A stretch of 64,000 nucleotides of DNA, from contig NZ_CP106753.1 of assembly GCF_025642115.1 (NCBI RefSeq), positions 1,759,501 through 1,823,500 of the forward strand. Direction: 5' to 3'. Positions 7,520 to 16,786 of this stretch are shown piece after piece; position 1 is the first letter of the stretch, and each line of letters opens with the position of its first letter. The notes under the pieces were generated by a model, which was given only the letters and a program-made list of their open reading frames with translations, was not told the DNA's origin and did no database searches. Made by a program: the position numbers and the translations under genes. The stretch comes from Chitiniphilus purpureus (GTDB taxonomy: Bacteria > Pseudomonadota > Gammaproteobacteria > Burkholderiales > Chitinibacteraceae).

Positions 7520-8503
7520 ATGTTTAAAGCGATCCTGTTGCGTCGGGAAGAAGGCTGTTTCGAGGTCCGGGTGGCCGAGCTGGACGAAGTGGCCCTGCCC
7601 GAGGGCGATGTGCTGGTGCAGGTGCATTACTCCACGCTCAACTACAAGGATGCGCTGGCGATCACCGATCGTGCGCCTGTCGTGTGCGATTGGCCGATGG
7701 TGCCGGGGATCGATGGCGCAGGCGAGGTGTTGTCCTCGGCCCATCCAGATTTTGCGCCGGGCGACTGGGTGGTGGTCAACGGCTGGGGCGTGGGTGAGGG
7801 GCACTGGGGATGCCTTGCGCAGAAGGCCCGGCTGAAAGGCGAGTGGCTGGTGAAGCTGCCCCAGGGGTTTACGCCGCGCCAGGCGATGGCGGTAGGAACA
7901 GCCGGCTACACTGCGATGCTGTGCGTCAGGGCATTGGAGCGGCACGGTGTGACGCCGCAAAGCGGTCCGGTGCTGGTCACCGGCGCGACCGGGGGCGTAG
8001 GCTCGGTGGCAGTGATGGTGCTGGCCCGGCTGGGCTACGAGGTCGCTGCGCTGACCGGCAAGGCGGACGCCGGCGCCTATCTGCAGATACTGGGCGCGCG
8101 GGAGGTGCTGGAACGGGCGGAGTTCGCCAATCCGGGCAAGCCGCTGCAAAAGGAGCGCTGGGCTGCAGTGATCGATACCGCGGGCAGCCACACCCTGGTC
8201 AATGCCTGCGCGCAGGTGCGGTACGGTGGTGCTGTGGCGGCATGCGGGCTGGCACAGGGGATGGATTTCCCGGCCACGGTGGCGCCATTCATCCTGCGTG
8301 GCGTGACGCTGTACGGCATCGACAGCGTGTATGCCGCGCGGCCGTTGCGCGAACAGGCCTGGCAGCGGCTGGCGCGCGATCTGGATGTGGTGGGGCTGGA
8401 ACAGATCGTCCAGGAGATCCCGCTGGCGCAGGCGGTGCACGCGGCGCAATCCATCATGGCCGGTCAGCATCGCGGCCGCTTCGTGGTGGACGTGCACCGC
8501 TGA
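7520..8503 (+). CDS. acuI: Acrylyl-CoA reductase AcuI/YhdH family (zinc-free medium-chain dehydrogenase)
   Basis: This 327-residue NADPH-dependent oxidoreductase of the medium-chain superfamily shows STLNYKDALAIT, PGIDGAGEV, DWVVVNGWGVGE and the nucleotide-binding loop VTGATGGVGSVAVMVL. NYKD and the W..GVG stretch are diagnostic for the YhdH/AcuI branch, which reduces acrylyl-CoA to propionyl-CoA and detoxifies the former. No zinc ligands are present, as expected. The ATG at 7520 follows CGGAGA; the GTG at 7502 gives an implausible N-terminal extension. The gene is monocistronic, with convergent gph downstream. Confidence 0.88.
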   Translation: MFKAILLRREEGCFEVRVAELDEVALPEGDVLVQVHYSTLNYKDALAITDRAPVVCDWPMVPGIDGAGEVLSSAHPDFAPGDWVVVNGWGVGEGHWGCLAQKARLKGEWLVKLPQGFTPRQAMAVGTAGYTAMLCVRALERHGVTPQSGPVLVTGATGGVGSVAVMVLARLGYEVAALTGKADAGAYLQILGAREVLERAEFANPGKPLQKERWAAVIDTAGSHTLVNACAQVRYGGAVAACGLAQGMDFPATVAPFILRGVTLYGIDSVYAARPLREQAWQRLARDLDVVGLEQIVQEIPLAQAVHAAQSIMAGQHRGRFVVDVHR

Positions 8504-8551
8504 GCCGCGCCGTGTGAGGCATGGCCCGCGCCGATGCGGGAACGGCAGGGA

Positions 8552-9205
8552 TCAGCTGGGCAGATGCCGCAGCAGCTCCAGCGGGTGTTCGATGGCGACA
8601 TCCGCACCCCAGGTGTGTGGCAGATCGGTGTGGGCGATGTACCCCCAGTGCGCCAGGGCGGTCTTCATGCCGACGGCGCGGCCGGCAGCGATGTCGCGTT
8701 CCGCATCGCCCACGTACCAGCAGCGTTCCGGTGCCACGCCAAGGGCTGCCGCGGCGAAGCGCATCGGCTTCGGGTCGGGCTTGGCCACGCCGACCGTGTC
8801 TCCCGAGACCACCACGCCGGGTGCGGCCGGCCATGTCAGGCGCAGGATGAGCGGGTCGGTGAAACGGGCCGGCTTGTTGGTGACGATGCCCCATGGCAGG
8901 CCGCGTCCGGCCAGGGCTTCGATCAGCGGGGCGATGCCTTCGAACAACCGGGTGTCTTCGCACAGGTGGTTTTCATAGTGCCCTAGAAACCGTTCGCGCA
9001 GCCTGGTGAACCCGGGATCGTCAGGGGTGACGCCGTAACCCAGCCCGATCAGACCACGCGCGCCGTGGCTGGCGAGCGGGCGGATGGCGCTGTAGGGCTG
9101 TGGCGGCAGGCCTTCTTCGATCAGCATCCGGTTGAGTGCGGCACCCAGGTCGGCCGCGGTGTCGGCCAGCGTGCCATCCAGGTCGAACAGTACGGCTTGC
9201 ACCAT
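8552..9205 (-). CDS. gph: Phosphoglycolate phosphatase-type HAD hydrolase
   Basis: This 217-residue HAD hydrolase has motif I (VLFDLDGTLADTAADL), motif II (IVTNKP), and motifs III/IV (KPDPKPM and YVGDAERDI). It has the alpha-helical type I cap. Proteins of this type next to ubiG are usually annotated as Gph or as the N-acetylmuramic-acid-6-phosphate phosphatase MupP. The gene starts 4 bases after the ubiG stop, so it is the third gene of the mtaD-ubiG-gph operon. Whether the substrate is phosphoglycolate or a sugar phosphate cannot be decided from sequence. Confidence 0.85.
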   Translation of the reverse strand: MVQAVLFDLDGTLADTAADLGAALNRMLIEEGLPPQPYSAIRPLASHGARGLIGLGYGVTPDDPGFTRLRERFLGHYENHLCEDTRLFEGIAPLIEALAGRGLPWGIVTNKPARFTDPLILRLTWPAAPGVVVSGDTVGVAKPDPKPMRFAAAALGVAPERCWYVGDAERDIAAGRAVGMKTALAHWGYIAHTDLPHTWGADVAIEHPLELLRHLPS

Positions 9206-9209
9206 GCGT

Positions 9210-9920
9210 CTACTCCGGCCTGCGGCACGCCAGCAGGTAATTCACGTCACTGTCGCCGCCCAGGCGGTAGGTGCGGGCCAGCGGATTGTAGTGCAGCCCG
9301 GTGAGGGTCTGCGTCTCAAGGCCGCTTGTGCGCGCCATCCGTGCCAGTTCCGATGGCTTGATGAACCTGGCGTACTCATGGGTGCCGCGCGGCAGCAGGC
9401 CCAGCACGTACTCCGCGCCCAGCACCGCCATCAGATAGCTTTTCGGGTTGCGGTTCAGCGTCGAGAAGAACACCCAGCCGCCGGGGCGCACCAGTGCGGC
9501 ACATGCTGTGACCACACTGGCCGGCGACGGGACGTGTTCCAGCATCTCCAGGCAGGTCACCGCATCGAAACGGCCGGGCGCCTCGCTGGCCAGCGCTTCG
9601 ACGGCGATCAGTCGATAGTCGACGCGCAGGCCGGATTCCAGCAGGTGCAGCTTGGCGATCTTCAGCGATTTCTCGGCCAGATCGATGCCGGTCACCTGGG
9701 CGCCACGCAGTGCCAGCCCCTCGGACAGGATGCCGCCGCCGCAGCCGACGTCCAGCACCTGTTGTCCGGCCAGCGGCAGGTGCTGTTCGATGAAATCGAG
9801 CCGCAGCGGGTTGATGTCGTGCAGCGGTTTGAATTCGCTGTCCTTGTCCCACCATTTGTGGGCAAGGGCTGAAAACTTGGCCAATTCCGCCTGATCGGCG
9901 TTCAGCACGGGGTCGGTCAT
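9210..9920 (-). CDS. ubiG: Ubiquinone biosynthesis O-methyltransferase
   Basis: UbiG is a 236-residue SAM-dependent methyltransferase that performs both O-methylations of ubiquinone synthesis. The SAM loop is [16 protein letters not shown]. Family signatures around it are [28 protein letters not shown] (here INPLRLDFI), [17 protein letters not shown] and [12 protein letters not shown]. The ATG at 9920 is chosen because the family begins close to this point; upstream in-frame codons would add unrelated residues. It lies 10 bases after the mtaD stop. Confidence 0.95.
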   Translation of the reverse strand: MTDPVLNADQAELAKFSALAHKWWDKDSEFKPLHDINPLRLDFIEQHLPLAGQQVLDVGCGGGILSEGLALRGAQVTGIDLAEKSLKIAKLHLLESGLRVDYRLIAVEALASEAPGRFDAVTCLEMLEHVPSPASVVTACAALVRPGGWVFFSTLNRNPKSYLMAVLGAEYVLGLLPRGTHEYARFIKPSELARMARTSGLETQTLTGLHYNPLARTYRLGGDSDVNYLLACRRPE

Positions 9921-9930
9921 ATCGGGATAC

Positions 9931-11229
9931 TCATGCGCAAATGCGGCCTTGCCAACGTCGGGCACGCGCCTGTACATCGGCCAGGTCCAGGTGCAGGTAG
10001 CGATGGTCGGCGTAGACGGCGCGCCCGGCGATCCATACGTGGCTCACTTGGCTGCGCCCGGCCGAGTAGACGAGCTGCGATACCGGATCGTAGCACGGCT
10101 GGGTTGCCACGGCCGACAGGTCCACCGCGATCAGGTCCGCTTCCTTGCCCACTTCGAGGCTGCCGATCCGCTCTTCCCAGCCGAGTGCCCGCGCGCCATT
10201 GAGTGTGGCCATTTCCAGCGCCTGCCATGCCGGCAGCGCCTGCGCATCGCCACTGTGGCCCTTGGCCAGCAGTGCGGCCAGGCGCATTTCGGCGAACAGA
10301 TCCAGCTTGTTGTTGCTGGCCGCGCCATCGGTGCCGATGCCGACGTTGATCCCGGCGGCCAACTGATCGGCGATGCGCGCGAAACCCGAGGCCAGCTTGA
10401 GATTGGAGGACGGGTTGTGCGCCACATGCACGCCGTGGCGTGCCAGCAGTGCCAACTCCTCGTCGGTGGTGTGCACCATATGGGCGGCCACCAGGTTGCT
10501 GCCGAGCAATCCCAGTCCGGCGAGCCGCTCCAGCGGGCGCACGCCATGTTCCTTCAGGCTGCCCGCGATTTCGTCCTCGGTTTCATGGATATGGCAATGG
10601 ATGCCGATCAGCAGCTCGTCGGCCAGCGTGATCACGCGGCGGAAGGTGGCATCGCTCACGGTGTAGGGCGCATGCGGCGCCAGGGTGAAGCCGAGCAACG
10701 CCTCGCCGCGGAATTCGTCGATCGCGTCGAGCGCGCGGCGCAGATAGCCATCGGCATCCGCGGCATAGGCGGTGGGGAACTCCAGGATCGAGCAGCCGAC
10801 CACCATCCGGAAATCGCCCGCGAGTGCGGCCCTGGCCACCGCGCCGTGGTGGAAATACATGTCGTTGGCACAGGTGGTGCCACCGGCGATCATTTCGGCG
10901 ATGGCGAGCAAGGTGCCGTCGAAGACGAATTCATCCGAGACATGGCGCGCCTCGGCCGGCCAGATGTGCTGACCGAGCCAGTCCATCAGTGCGAGATCGT
11001 CGGCGTAGCCGCGCAGCAGCGTCATCGCCGAATGCGCGTGCAGATTGACAAGCCCCGGCAGCAGCGCGTGCTCGGGCAGATGCAGCACCTTGGCATCCGG
11101 GTAGCGCGCCAGCGCGGTGGTGGCAGGCAACAGATCGACGATGCGTGATCCGTCGACGACAAGTGCATGCTCCGTGAGCACGGCACGGGGTTGGACGGGA
11201 ATCAGCCAGCGGGGAAGCAACAGCTGCAT
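9931..11229 (-). CDS. mtaD: Amidohydrolase, 5-methylthioadenosine/S-adenosylhomocysteine deaminase type
   Basis: This 432-residue TRZ/ATZ-family hydrolase has the metal site of the amidohydrolase superfamily: [15 protein letters not shown] (H-x-H), [13 protein letters not shown], a further His in VAAHMVHT, and [14 protein letters not shown]. The family deaminates MTA, SAH or adenosine in the nucleoside salvage pathways. The ATG at 11229 agrees with family length; a TTG five codons upstream is the alternative. It is first in an mtaD-ubiG-gph operon, an order common in beta- and gamma-proteobacteria. A terminator from the upstream lipoprotein gene lies just before it. Confidence 0.88.
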   Translation of the reverse strand: MQLLLPRWLIPVQPRAVLTEHALVVDGSRIVDLLPATTALARYPDAKVLHLPEHALLPGLVNLHAHSAMTLLRGYADDLALMDWLGQHIWPAEARHVSDEFVFDGTLLAIAEMIAGGTTCANDMYFHHGAVARAALAGDFRMVVGCSILEFPTAYAADADGYLRRALDAIDEFRGEALLGFTLAPHAPYTVSDATFRRVITLADELLIGIHCHIHETEDEIAGSLKEHGVRPLERLAGLGLLGSNLVAAHMVHTTDEELALLARHGVHVAHNPSSNLKLASGFARIADQLAAGINVGIGTDGAASNNKLDLFAEMRLAALLAKGHSGDAQALPAWQALEMATLNGARALGWEERIGSLEVGKEADLIAVDLSAVATQPCYDPVSQLVYSAGRSQVSHVWIAGRAVYADHRYLHLDLADVQARARRWQGRICA

Positions 11230-11278
11230 GGATGTGCTCGGCAACAGGACGGGATTGTTTTACAAAAGCACAAAAGCA

Positions 11279-11304
11279 AAAAGCCGACCAATCGGTCGGC
11301 TTTT
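11279..11304 (-). terminator. Rho-independent terminator after the small lipoprotein gene
   Basis: AAAGCCGACC and GGTCGGCTTT form a 10-bp stem around a short loop, followed on the minus strand by T-rich sequence. It separates the lipoprotein gene from mtaD. Confidence 0.88.
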
Positions 11305-11322
11305 CGGATTCGCGATGCCGGC

Positions 11323-11526
11323 TTAGTGGGCAGCGGAAGCAGCGGAAGCAGCGGGTGCCGAAGCAGCGGCAGCCGGAGCGGAAGCGACAGGCGCTTCGAC
11401 CGGTGCGGAAGCGACCGGAGCGGAAGCTTCAACCGGGGCGGAGGCTTCAGCCGGAACTTCGTCCTTCTTGCCGCAGGCGGACAGGGCAACGGCGAGCAGA
11501 GCGGCAACGAGCAGAGATTGTTTCAT
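11323..11526 (-). CDS. Small Ala/Pro/Ser-rich lipoprotein
   Basis: This 67-residue protein has a lipoprotein signal MKQSLLVAALLAVALSAC with lipobox LSAC and a short charged GKKDE after the lipidated Cys. The rest is low-complexity repeats of A-S-A-P-V/A-E units. Such tiny lipoproteins are common in betaproteobacteria and have no known role. AAAGGT precedes the ATG. It is its own transcription unit, ended by the hairpin at 11279-11304. Confidence 0.75.
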   Translation of the reverse strand: MKQSLLVAALLAVALSACGKKDEVPAEASAPVEASAPVASAPVEAPVASAPAAAASAPAASAASAAH

Positions 11527-11972
11527 TTTGATTGACCTTTCAGGTTAAGGGTACGAAGTGATTCAATCGATGATTGCCGTGCAACCTTTCGGTTTAAGAC
11601 GCCATCGACAACTCGGGGCGAATTCTAGCGACAATTGCGGGGCAATCCAAACAGTGGCTGGCTACGTCGTGTAACAGTCTGCAACCTGTGCATCGGCGCG
11701 GGTTTGGCGGGTGCGGCACGGAGCCCGGTCATTGCAAAGACAATTGATTTGATTGGCAATATTCGATTTGACAACGCATTAATGCGGGAAGCCGCTGAAT
11801 TGCCGTGGCGCGAAATGGCGGGGTACTGTCGCGCTGCGGTTACAAAAAAACATCGGCGCTTGCCTTGGCGAGGACGCGACAAGGCGGGGCAAGCCTGCAG
11901 GCATGCTGTCGCGTCACAATGAGGGGGCAGGCAAACAGTCCGGAAACGGCTTTCAAGGAGGATGATCAGCTG
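11527..11972. other. Divergent intergenic region, 446 bases
   Basis: No gene is convincing here. The part 11735-11790 is AT-rich (CAATTGATTTGATTGGCAAT and following) and is the likely site of divergent promoters for the lipoprotein and the oxidoreductase genes. The part 11850-11930 is GC-rich with a loose inverted repeat (GCTTGCC at 11858, GGCAAGC at 11888). No operator was identified. Confidence 0.4.
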
Positions 11973-12962
11973 ATGCAACCCACCATAAGGCTTGGTCTGA
12001 TCGGTTGCGGTGTGGCCGCGCGCGAACTGCATTGGCCGGCGCTGCTGCAGGTGCGCGACGTGCTGCAACTCGTGGCGGTATGCAACCGCACCCCGGAAAA
12101 GGCCCAGGCATTGGCGAGCCTGGCAGGCGGGATAGACTGGTATCGCGATTGGGAGGCGCTCATTGCCCGGGACGATATCGCGGCGGTCGATATCGTGTTG
12201 CCCGCCACGCTCAACCTGGCCGCCACCCGTGCGGCGCTGGCGGCAGACAAGCATGTGCTGGTCGAGAAACCGCTGGCCGCGACGCTGGAGGAAGCCCAGG
12301 CGATGCGGGCGCTGGCGCGGGCCCATCCGGGCAAGGTGCTGTTGGTGGCCGAGAACTTCCGCTATGCCTGGTTCCTGCAGCGCCTGCGGCAATGGCTGGC
12401 CAGCGGCGAGGTCGGCCGGCCCTATGCACTGCATTGGCATGCATTCAGCCATATGACGCCGGACAACCGCTATATCGCCAGTGGCTGGCGCGGCAGCGAA
12501 GCGTTTCCAGGCGGGTTGTTGCTGGATGCCGGCGTACATTACATCGCCGTGGTCCGGGCATTGCTCGGGGAGATCACCGCGGCGCAGCTCGATGCGGTGC
12601 AGGTCAACCCGGCGTTGGGCCGCTACGATGGCGGCTGCCTGCATTTCGAAACCGCCGACGGCGCGCATGGCTCGCTCAATCTTTATTTTTCGGTGCCTGG
12701 GCACAATGAATGGCGGCTGGTGCTGCTGGCCGAGCGGGGAACGGCGCAGTACGACGGCCGCACGTTGACGCTGCATCACGCGGATGGGCGGGTGGTCAGC
12801 GAAACCCGGCCGGATGACGACGGCTATGCCGCCGAACTCAGGGCATTTGCCGAAGCGATCGCGCGCGGCGCGGGTGGGTCCGATTTCGACGAGGCGTGGC
12901 GCGATATGCGCGTGATCGGCGAAACGATGGCGCAGCCGGGCCGGCGGGTGCTGCTGGACTGA
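11973..12962 (+). CDS. Gfo/Idh/MocA-family oxidoreductase
   Basis: This 329-residue protein begins with the Rossmann motif RLGLIGCGVAARELHWPAL. The family motif EKPLA occurs near residue 90 (HVLVEKPLAATLEEAQ), and the catalytic-domain stretch GGLLLDAGVHYIAVVRALLGE includes the D..H pair. The family uses NAD(P) to oxidise or reduce sugars, inositols and related compounds; the substrate is not predictable here. AAGGAGG at 11955-11961 sets the ATG at 11973 with long spacing. It stands alone, with no sugar genes nearby. Confidence 0.85.
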   Translation: MQPTIRLGLIGCGVAARELHWPALLQVRDVLQLVAVCNRTPEKAQALASLAGGIDWYRDWEALIARDDIAAVDIVLPATLNLAATRAALAADKHVLVEKPLAATLEEAQAMRALARAHPGKVLLVAENFRYAWFLQRLRQWLASGEVGRPYALHWHAFSHMTPDNRYIASGWRGSEAFPGGLLLDAGVHYIAVVRALLGEITAAQLDAVQVNPALGRYDGGCLHFETADGAHGSLNLYFSVPGHNEWRLVLLAERGTAQYDGRTLTLHHADGRVVSETRPDDDGYAAELRAFAEAIARGAGGSDFDEAWRDMRVIGETMAQPGRRVLLD

Positions 12963-13302
12963 CGCGTCCGCGTCGCGCCAGGCGTCGCTGGCGAGCGGTG
13001 CCCGGCCCCGATGCGCTCACCGGTCGTACGCCCGATACTGCCAGCCACCCAGGGAGTCGATGCATCGCCGTCCACGAGGCCGCAGGCTGCCTGCCCGCAT
13101 CGCTTCGCCCGGTTTGTCCCGCGGCTTGCAGCAGGCGCCATCGGCCGAGGGCGGCCGGCGTTGCATGAAATAGTGCGTCCCGTGCATCCGGGGGACCGGG
13201 CCGACTGCGCCGGCGCCCCGGTCGACTGCATATGGTCCGCGCAAGGGCGGGCAAGGGCGCCAAGCGCGGTTCCGGCTTGGCAAATTGGGAAGGACCGCCG
13301 GT
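12963..13302. other. Intergenic region of 340 bases with no visible gene
   Basis: GC-rich spacer between two convergent genes. Open frames here are short, lack ribosome sites and give no recognisable product. No clear terminator hairpin with a T-run was seen. Confidence 0.4.
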
Positions 13303-14907
13303 TCAGATCCGATAGCGGCCGACTGTCTGCTCCATGTCATGCGCCAGCTGCTGCAGCCGTTCCGCCGAATGCAGCGTGGTGCCGGCCACGGCGCTGTTCT
13401 CTTCGGACATGTTGGCAATCCGTTCGACCACCTGCGAGATATTGGTGCTGGCCACGCTTTGTTCCTGGATGGCCGCAGTGATGTCCGCAACGCGCGCGAC
13501 CACTTCGCCGGCGCTACCGCGGATGCTGCGGATCGCCTCGCCGGCCGCGCGTGCTTCACGCACGCCTTCCTCCACCTGCACCACCACGTTCTGCATCCGT
13601 GCCACCGCCGAATTGGCGCCGTCCTGGATCGATACGATGGTGGCCGAGATCTCCTGGGTGGACTGCGAGGTGCGCTCGGCCAGCTTGCGCACTTCGTCGG
13701 CCACCACGGCGAACCCGCGTCCCTGTTCGCCGGCGCGTGCCGCTTCGATGGCGGCGTTGAGCGCCAGCAGGTTGGTCTGGTCGGCGATTTCCTTGATCAC
13801 GTTGACCACGGCCGAAACGTTGGCGCTCTTGGCCTGCAGTTGACCCATCTCGTCGGCGGCGTCACGTACGGTATTGGAGATGCCATCGATCTTGGCCACA
13901 GTGGCCTCGATCACCGCGCCGCCATCACGGGCGAGTTGGCCGGACTGGCGCGACAGGTGATCGGCCTCGCCCGAGCGGTCGGCCACGTGGTTGATGCTGA
14001 CGGTCACTTCCTCCACCGTGGCAGCCATGTTGGACGCGGCGTCGCTGGCCTGGCTCGCGGTCTGCGAGAGCTGGTTGGCCGTCTGCGAGAGCTGGTTGGC
14101 CGAGCCGGAGACTTCGCCGATCTTGCCGCGCAGATCGCGCAGACTTTGCTGCAGCCGATCAAGCAGGCCGTTGAAGGCGGTCAGTGTCATGCCGATCTCG
14201 TCGTGCCCGGTGACAGTGACGCGCCGGGTGAAGTCAAGCGACTGGCCGATCTCGGTCACGGTCTGATGCATCTGGGCCAGCGGCCGTTGGATGGCACGCA
14301 TCAGCAGGGTGCCGACCACGCACAGCAGCAGCACGGCCACCACGATCAGCAGGGTGAACTGGGTCTTGGCCTGGCGCTGCTCGGCATCGGCCTCTGCGCT
14401 GTAGCGCTGGGCGATCGCCAGGTTGTAGTCGACCAGCTTTTGCAGCGCGCCCTCGGCGGCAATGGCCGTCTCGCGGGCCTTGACCAATGACGCGGCCACA
14501 TCGCCGAAATCCTCCGCCTGCGCGATGACATCGGCCGAGGCCCGGTGGAAGTCCGCCATCCGCGGCAGTACCGCGTCGTACAGCTGCCGGGCCTGCGGTG
14601 TGGCGATGGTCTTGGCGTAGCTCTGCATGTGCGTATCGATCAACTGACGCTGGCTTTTCAGGTGGGCAATCAGTTTCGTGCGCAGATCGGCGTCGAAGCT
14701 CGAGCCGGCCTGGTAGAGCAGCAGCTGCTGCACCTTGTAGGCGTTGTTGATGCGGTAGATGCTTTCCAGCCCTGCCACCGCTTCACCGCTGAGGTGCTCG
14801 ACCTTGTTCTGCACGCTGTTGAACTTGAGGAAACCCACTGCGCCGACAAGTACCAGCGAAAACACGGCGATCCCGATCAGTAGCAATAGTCTGTGGCTGA
14901 TCTTCAT
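13303..14907 (-). CDS. Methyl-accepting chemotaxis protein
   Basis: This 534-residue chemoreceptor has membrane helices near residues 7-27 and 186-208. The periplasmic part between them is helical and of the four-helix-bundle size. A HAMP region follows, then the long cytoplasmic coiled coil with the conserved hairpin tip [20 protein letters not shown] and [18 protein letters not shown], which contacts CheA and CheW. There is no C-terminal NWETF-type pentapeptide. Residues near 270-285 carry an exact heptad duplication (ANQLSQT twice). The ligand is unknown. A good ribosome site (AAAGGAG on the minus strand) precedes the ATG. Confidence 0.95.
   Translation of the reverse strand: MKISHRLLLLIGIAVFSLVLVGAVGFLKFNSVQNKVEHLSGEAVAGLESIYRINNAYKVQQLLLYQAGSSFDADLRTKLIAHLKSQRQLIDTHMQSYAKTIATPQARQLYDAVLPRMADFHRASADVIAQAEDFGDVAASLVKARETAIAAEGALQKLVDYNLAIAQRYSAEADAEQRQAKTQFTLLIVVAVLLLCVVGTLLMRAIQRPLAQMHQTVTEIGQSLDFTRRVTVTGHDEIGMTLTAFNGLLDRLQQSLRDLRGKIGEVSGSANQLSQTANQLSQTASQASDAASNMAATVEEVTVSINHVADRSGEADHLSRQSGQLARDGGAVIEATVAKIDGISNTVRDAADEMGQLQAKSANVSAVVNVIKEIADQTNLLALNAAIEAARAGEQGRGFAVVADEVRKLAERTSQSTQEISATIVSIQDGANSAVARMQNVVVQVEEGVREARAAGEAIRSIRGSAGEVVARVADITAAIQEQSVASTNISQVVERIANMSEENSAVAGTTLHSAERLQQLAHDMEQTVGRYRI
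14060..14101 (-). repeat. Exact 21-base tandem duplication inside the chemoreceptor gene
   Basis: Two identical 21-base copies lie head to tail (14060-14080 and 14081-14101). They encode a repeated heptad ANQLSQT in the first cytoplasmic helix after HAMP. Frame is kept. Confidence 0.95.
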
Positions 14908-15185
14908 TGGCGTGGGCTCCTTTCAGGCTGATTTGCTTATTGGCGCCTTTGCTGGCGTGTCTGCTACTTTATCTTACATTAGCGTCTGCTGATACTAGGG
15001 AATTTGCCGTAGCTGGCGTGGTGACGGCAGGCATGGCTTTCCTGTTGCTGACTCAATCACAACGCTGGTGTTTTCATCACGGTGTTTGCCTTCAGCGTAG
15101 CTCAACGATCTCGCTTTGCGATGACGCTGCCATGACGGCGGTGGATGGCGGGTTGAAGGTCGGATGCGTCGGCGATGGAGGGCCG

Positions 15186-15803
15186 TCAGAGTGTGTTGCG
15201 CAGCAGCGAAGCCGCGATCGCAAACATCATCACTGCGATCAGCAGGTCGAACACCCGCCAGGCGCCGGGACGCTTGAACAGCGGTGTGAGGCAGCTGGCG
15301 GCGAGCGCGAGCGAGAAGAACCAGATGAACGAGAAGCCGACCGCCCCCAGCAGGAACCAGGGTCGCGCCGCTGCGGGCTGCTGCGCGCCGATGCCGCCGA
15401 CCAGGACCACGGTATCGAGCAGCGCATGCGGGTTGAGCATCGAAAACCCCAGCGCGGCAAGCACGACCGCGCCGGGGCGGGCAAGGCCCTGCTGCGTGGT
15501 GACGGTGAGGGCGCCCGGGTGCAATGCCTTGCGCAGCGCGGCAAGGCCATACCACAGCACGAACGCGGCACCACCGAGCGCCATCCAGTATTGCAGCTGC
15601 GGGTAGCGTGCCAGCAGTGCGCCCATGCCGGCCACACCGGCGCTCATCAGTACCAGATCACAGACGGAGCAGGTCAGCGCGGTCAGCAGGCGCTGCTGGC
15701 GGGCAATGCCTTGTCGCAATACGAAGGCGTTCTGCGCGCCGATGGCCATGATCAGGCTGGCTGTCAGGGCGGCACCCTGGAAGATGCTGGCAAGGGCCGG
15801 CAT
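15186..15803 (-). CDS. argO: LysE/ArgO-family amino-acid exporter
   Basis: This 205-residue inner-membrane protein has about six hydrophobic segments. The N-terminus IFQGAALTASLIMAIGAQNAFVLRQGI is the LysE/ArgO signature, and the loop LGFSMLNPHALLDTVVLVGGIG is also conserved. The family exports arginine or lysine. The LysR-type regulator that often sits beside argO is not adjacent. The gene is alone between a chemoreceptor and the cyd operon. The symbol is by similarity; LysE is the alternative. Confidence 0.87.
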   Translation of the reverse strand: MPALASIFQGAALTASLIMAIGAQNAFVLRQGIARQQRLLTALTCSVCDLVLMSAGVAGMGALLARYPQLQYWMALGGAAFVLWYGLAALRKALHPGALTVTTQQGLARPGAVVLAALGFSMLNPHALLDTVVLVGGIGAQQPAAARPWFLLGAVGFSFIWFFSLALAASCLTPLFKRPGAWRVFDLLIAVMMFAIAASLLRNTL

Positions 15804-15918
15804 GGTGGAAATCCTCGGAACAGCGTACCGCGATGCTAACGCGAAACCGGGCAGGGTGAGCGCCGCGGTGCCGCGTCAACGGGCGCTTGCGCACTGACGG
15901 TTCCGGCGGTGCTGGGTG

Positions 15919-15947
15919 TTGAGCTGGGTCAAGGTTCGTTCTATAAT
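15919..15947 (+). promoter_or_regulatory. Promoter of the regulator-cyd operon
   Basis: TTGAGC at 15919-15924 and a perfect TATAAT at 15942-15947 are separated by 17 bases. This is the best sigma-70 promoter in the window. Transcription would start near 15954, about 26 bases before the regulator ATG. Confidence 0.8.
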
Positions 15948-15966
15948 TTCAAAAATTTCTGAAATT
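15945..15966. promoter_or_regulatory. Palindrome overlapping the -10 box, candidate operator
   Basis: AATTTCA (15945-15951) and TGAAATT (15960-15966) are perfect inverted arms around an AT-rich spacer. The left arm covers part of TATAAT, so a bound protein would block transcription. The adjacent GbsR/MarR-type regulator is the obvious candidate. Confidence 0.55.
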
Positions 15967-15979
15967 ACACAAATCAAAA

Positions 15980-16525
15980 ATGGAACTCACACCACTGACC
16001 GAACGCTTCATCCTGCACTTCGGCGAGATGGGCAGCCGCTGGGGCATCAACCGCACCGTGGGACAGATCTATGCGCTGCTGTTCGTCTCCCCGCGCCCGC
16101 TCAATGCCGACGAGATCGCCGAAACGCTGGGCTTCTCGCGTTCCAATGTCAGCATGGGCATGAAGGAGCTGATGAGCTGGCGGCTGGCCCGGCTGATCCA
16201 TCAGAGCGGCGACCGGCGCGACTACTTCGAGGCGCCCAAGGACATCTGGGAGATCTTCCGTACGCTGGCCGAGGAAAAGCGCAAGCGTGAGATCGAGCCG
16301 ACGCTGTCGATGCTGCGCGATGCAATGCTGGAAGTGCCGCAGACCGAGGCTGAGCGCCATGCGCAGGACCGCATGCGCGAGATGCACGAGCTGATCGAAA
16401 TGGCCACCGTCTGGTTCGACGAGGTGCAACGCCTCTCGCCCGAGACACTGGAGAGCCTGATGCGGCTCGGCGCCAAGGTGCAGAAGGTGCTGAGCCTGAC
16501 CGAGCGGTTGCGCGGCAAGGAATAG
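15980..16525 (+). CDS. GbsR/MarR-family transcriptional regulator, first gene of the cyd operon
   Basis: This 181-residue winged-helix regulator shows WGINRTVGQIYALLFVS near residues 20-36, then LNADEIAETLGFSRSNVSMG (recognition helix) and GDRRDYFEAPKD (wing), as in GbsR-type MarR proteins. A helical dimerisation tail follows. Only 2 bases separate it from cydP, and cydA, cydB and cydX follow on the same strand. I infer it controls the bd oxidase operon and its own synthesis through the palindrome over the promoter. The signal is unknown; no Cys-rich metal site is evident. Confidence 0.88.
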   Translation: MELTPLTERFILHFGEMGSRWGINRTVGQIYALLFVSPRPLNADEIAETLGFSRSNVSMGMKELMSWRLARLIHQSGDRRDYFEAPKDIWEIFRTLAEEKRKREIEPTLSMLRDAMLEVPQTEAERHAQDRMREMHELIEMATVWFDEVQRLSPETLESLMRLGAKVQKVLSLTERLRGKE

Positions 16526-16527
16526 CG

Positions 16528-16755
16528 ATGCCGCAGCGCAAGGGCCGGGGCATGCCGCTATGGCTTGAGATCGTGCTGGTGCTCGTGCTCAAGGCGGCGC
16601 TGTTGGCGGGGGCCAGGACCCTGTGGTTCTCCGACCCGTTGACCCGGACCCGCCAGATGACGGTGCCGCAGGCGCGCATCGGCCAGCAGTTGCTGGGCAC
16701 CCGCGAAGCCGGGGCCCCGGTTCACCCACCCCCTCCCGGGCCGGCGCCTCGCTGA
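16528..16755 (+). CDS. cydP: Small single-pass membrane protein, CydP-like oxidase subunit
   Basis: This 75-residue protein has one membrane helix (about residues 10-33, [22 protein letters not shown]) followed by FSDPLTRTR and a Pro-rich tail. It matches the short CydP-type proteins encoded just before cydA in several betaproteobacteria, which are predicted small subunits of cytochrome bd. Position between the regulator and cydA supports this. The Pro-rich end (HPPPPGPAP) is poorly conserved in type. The assignment rests on size, topology and place. Confidence 0.65.
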   Translation: MPQRKGRGMPLWLEIVLVLVLKAALLAGARTLWFSDPLTRTRQMTVPQARIGQQLLGTREAGAPVHPPPPGPAPR

Positions 16756-16786
16756 CGGTCACGCGGAGCATCATCGGAGACACAGC

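Noticed and set aside
14908..15000. Possible sigma-28 promoter for the chemoreceptor (TAAAG and GCCAATAA on the minus strand)
   Set aside because: The spacing between the two parts is about 22 bases, far longer than the usual 11, so it does not qualify.
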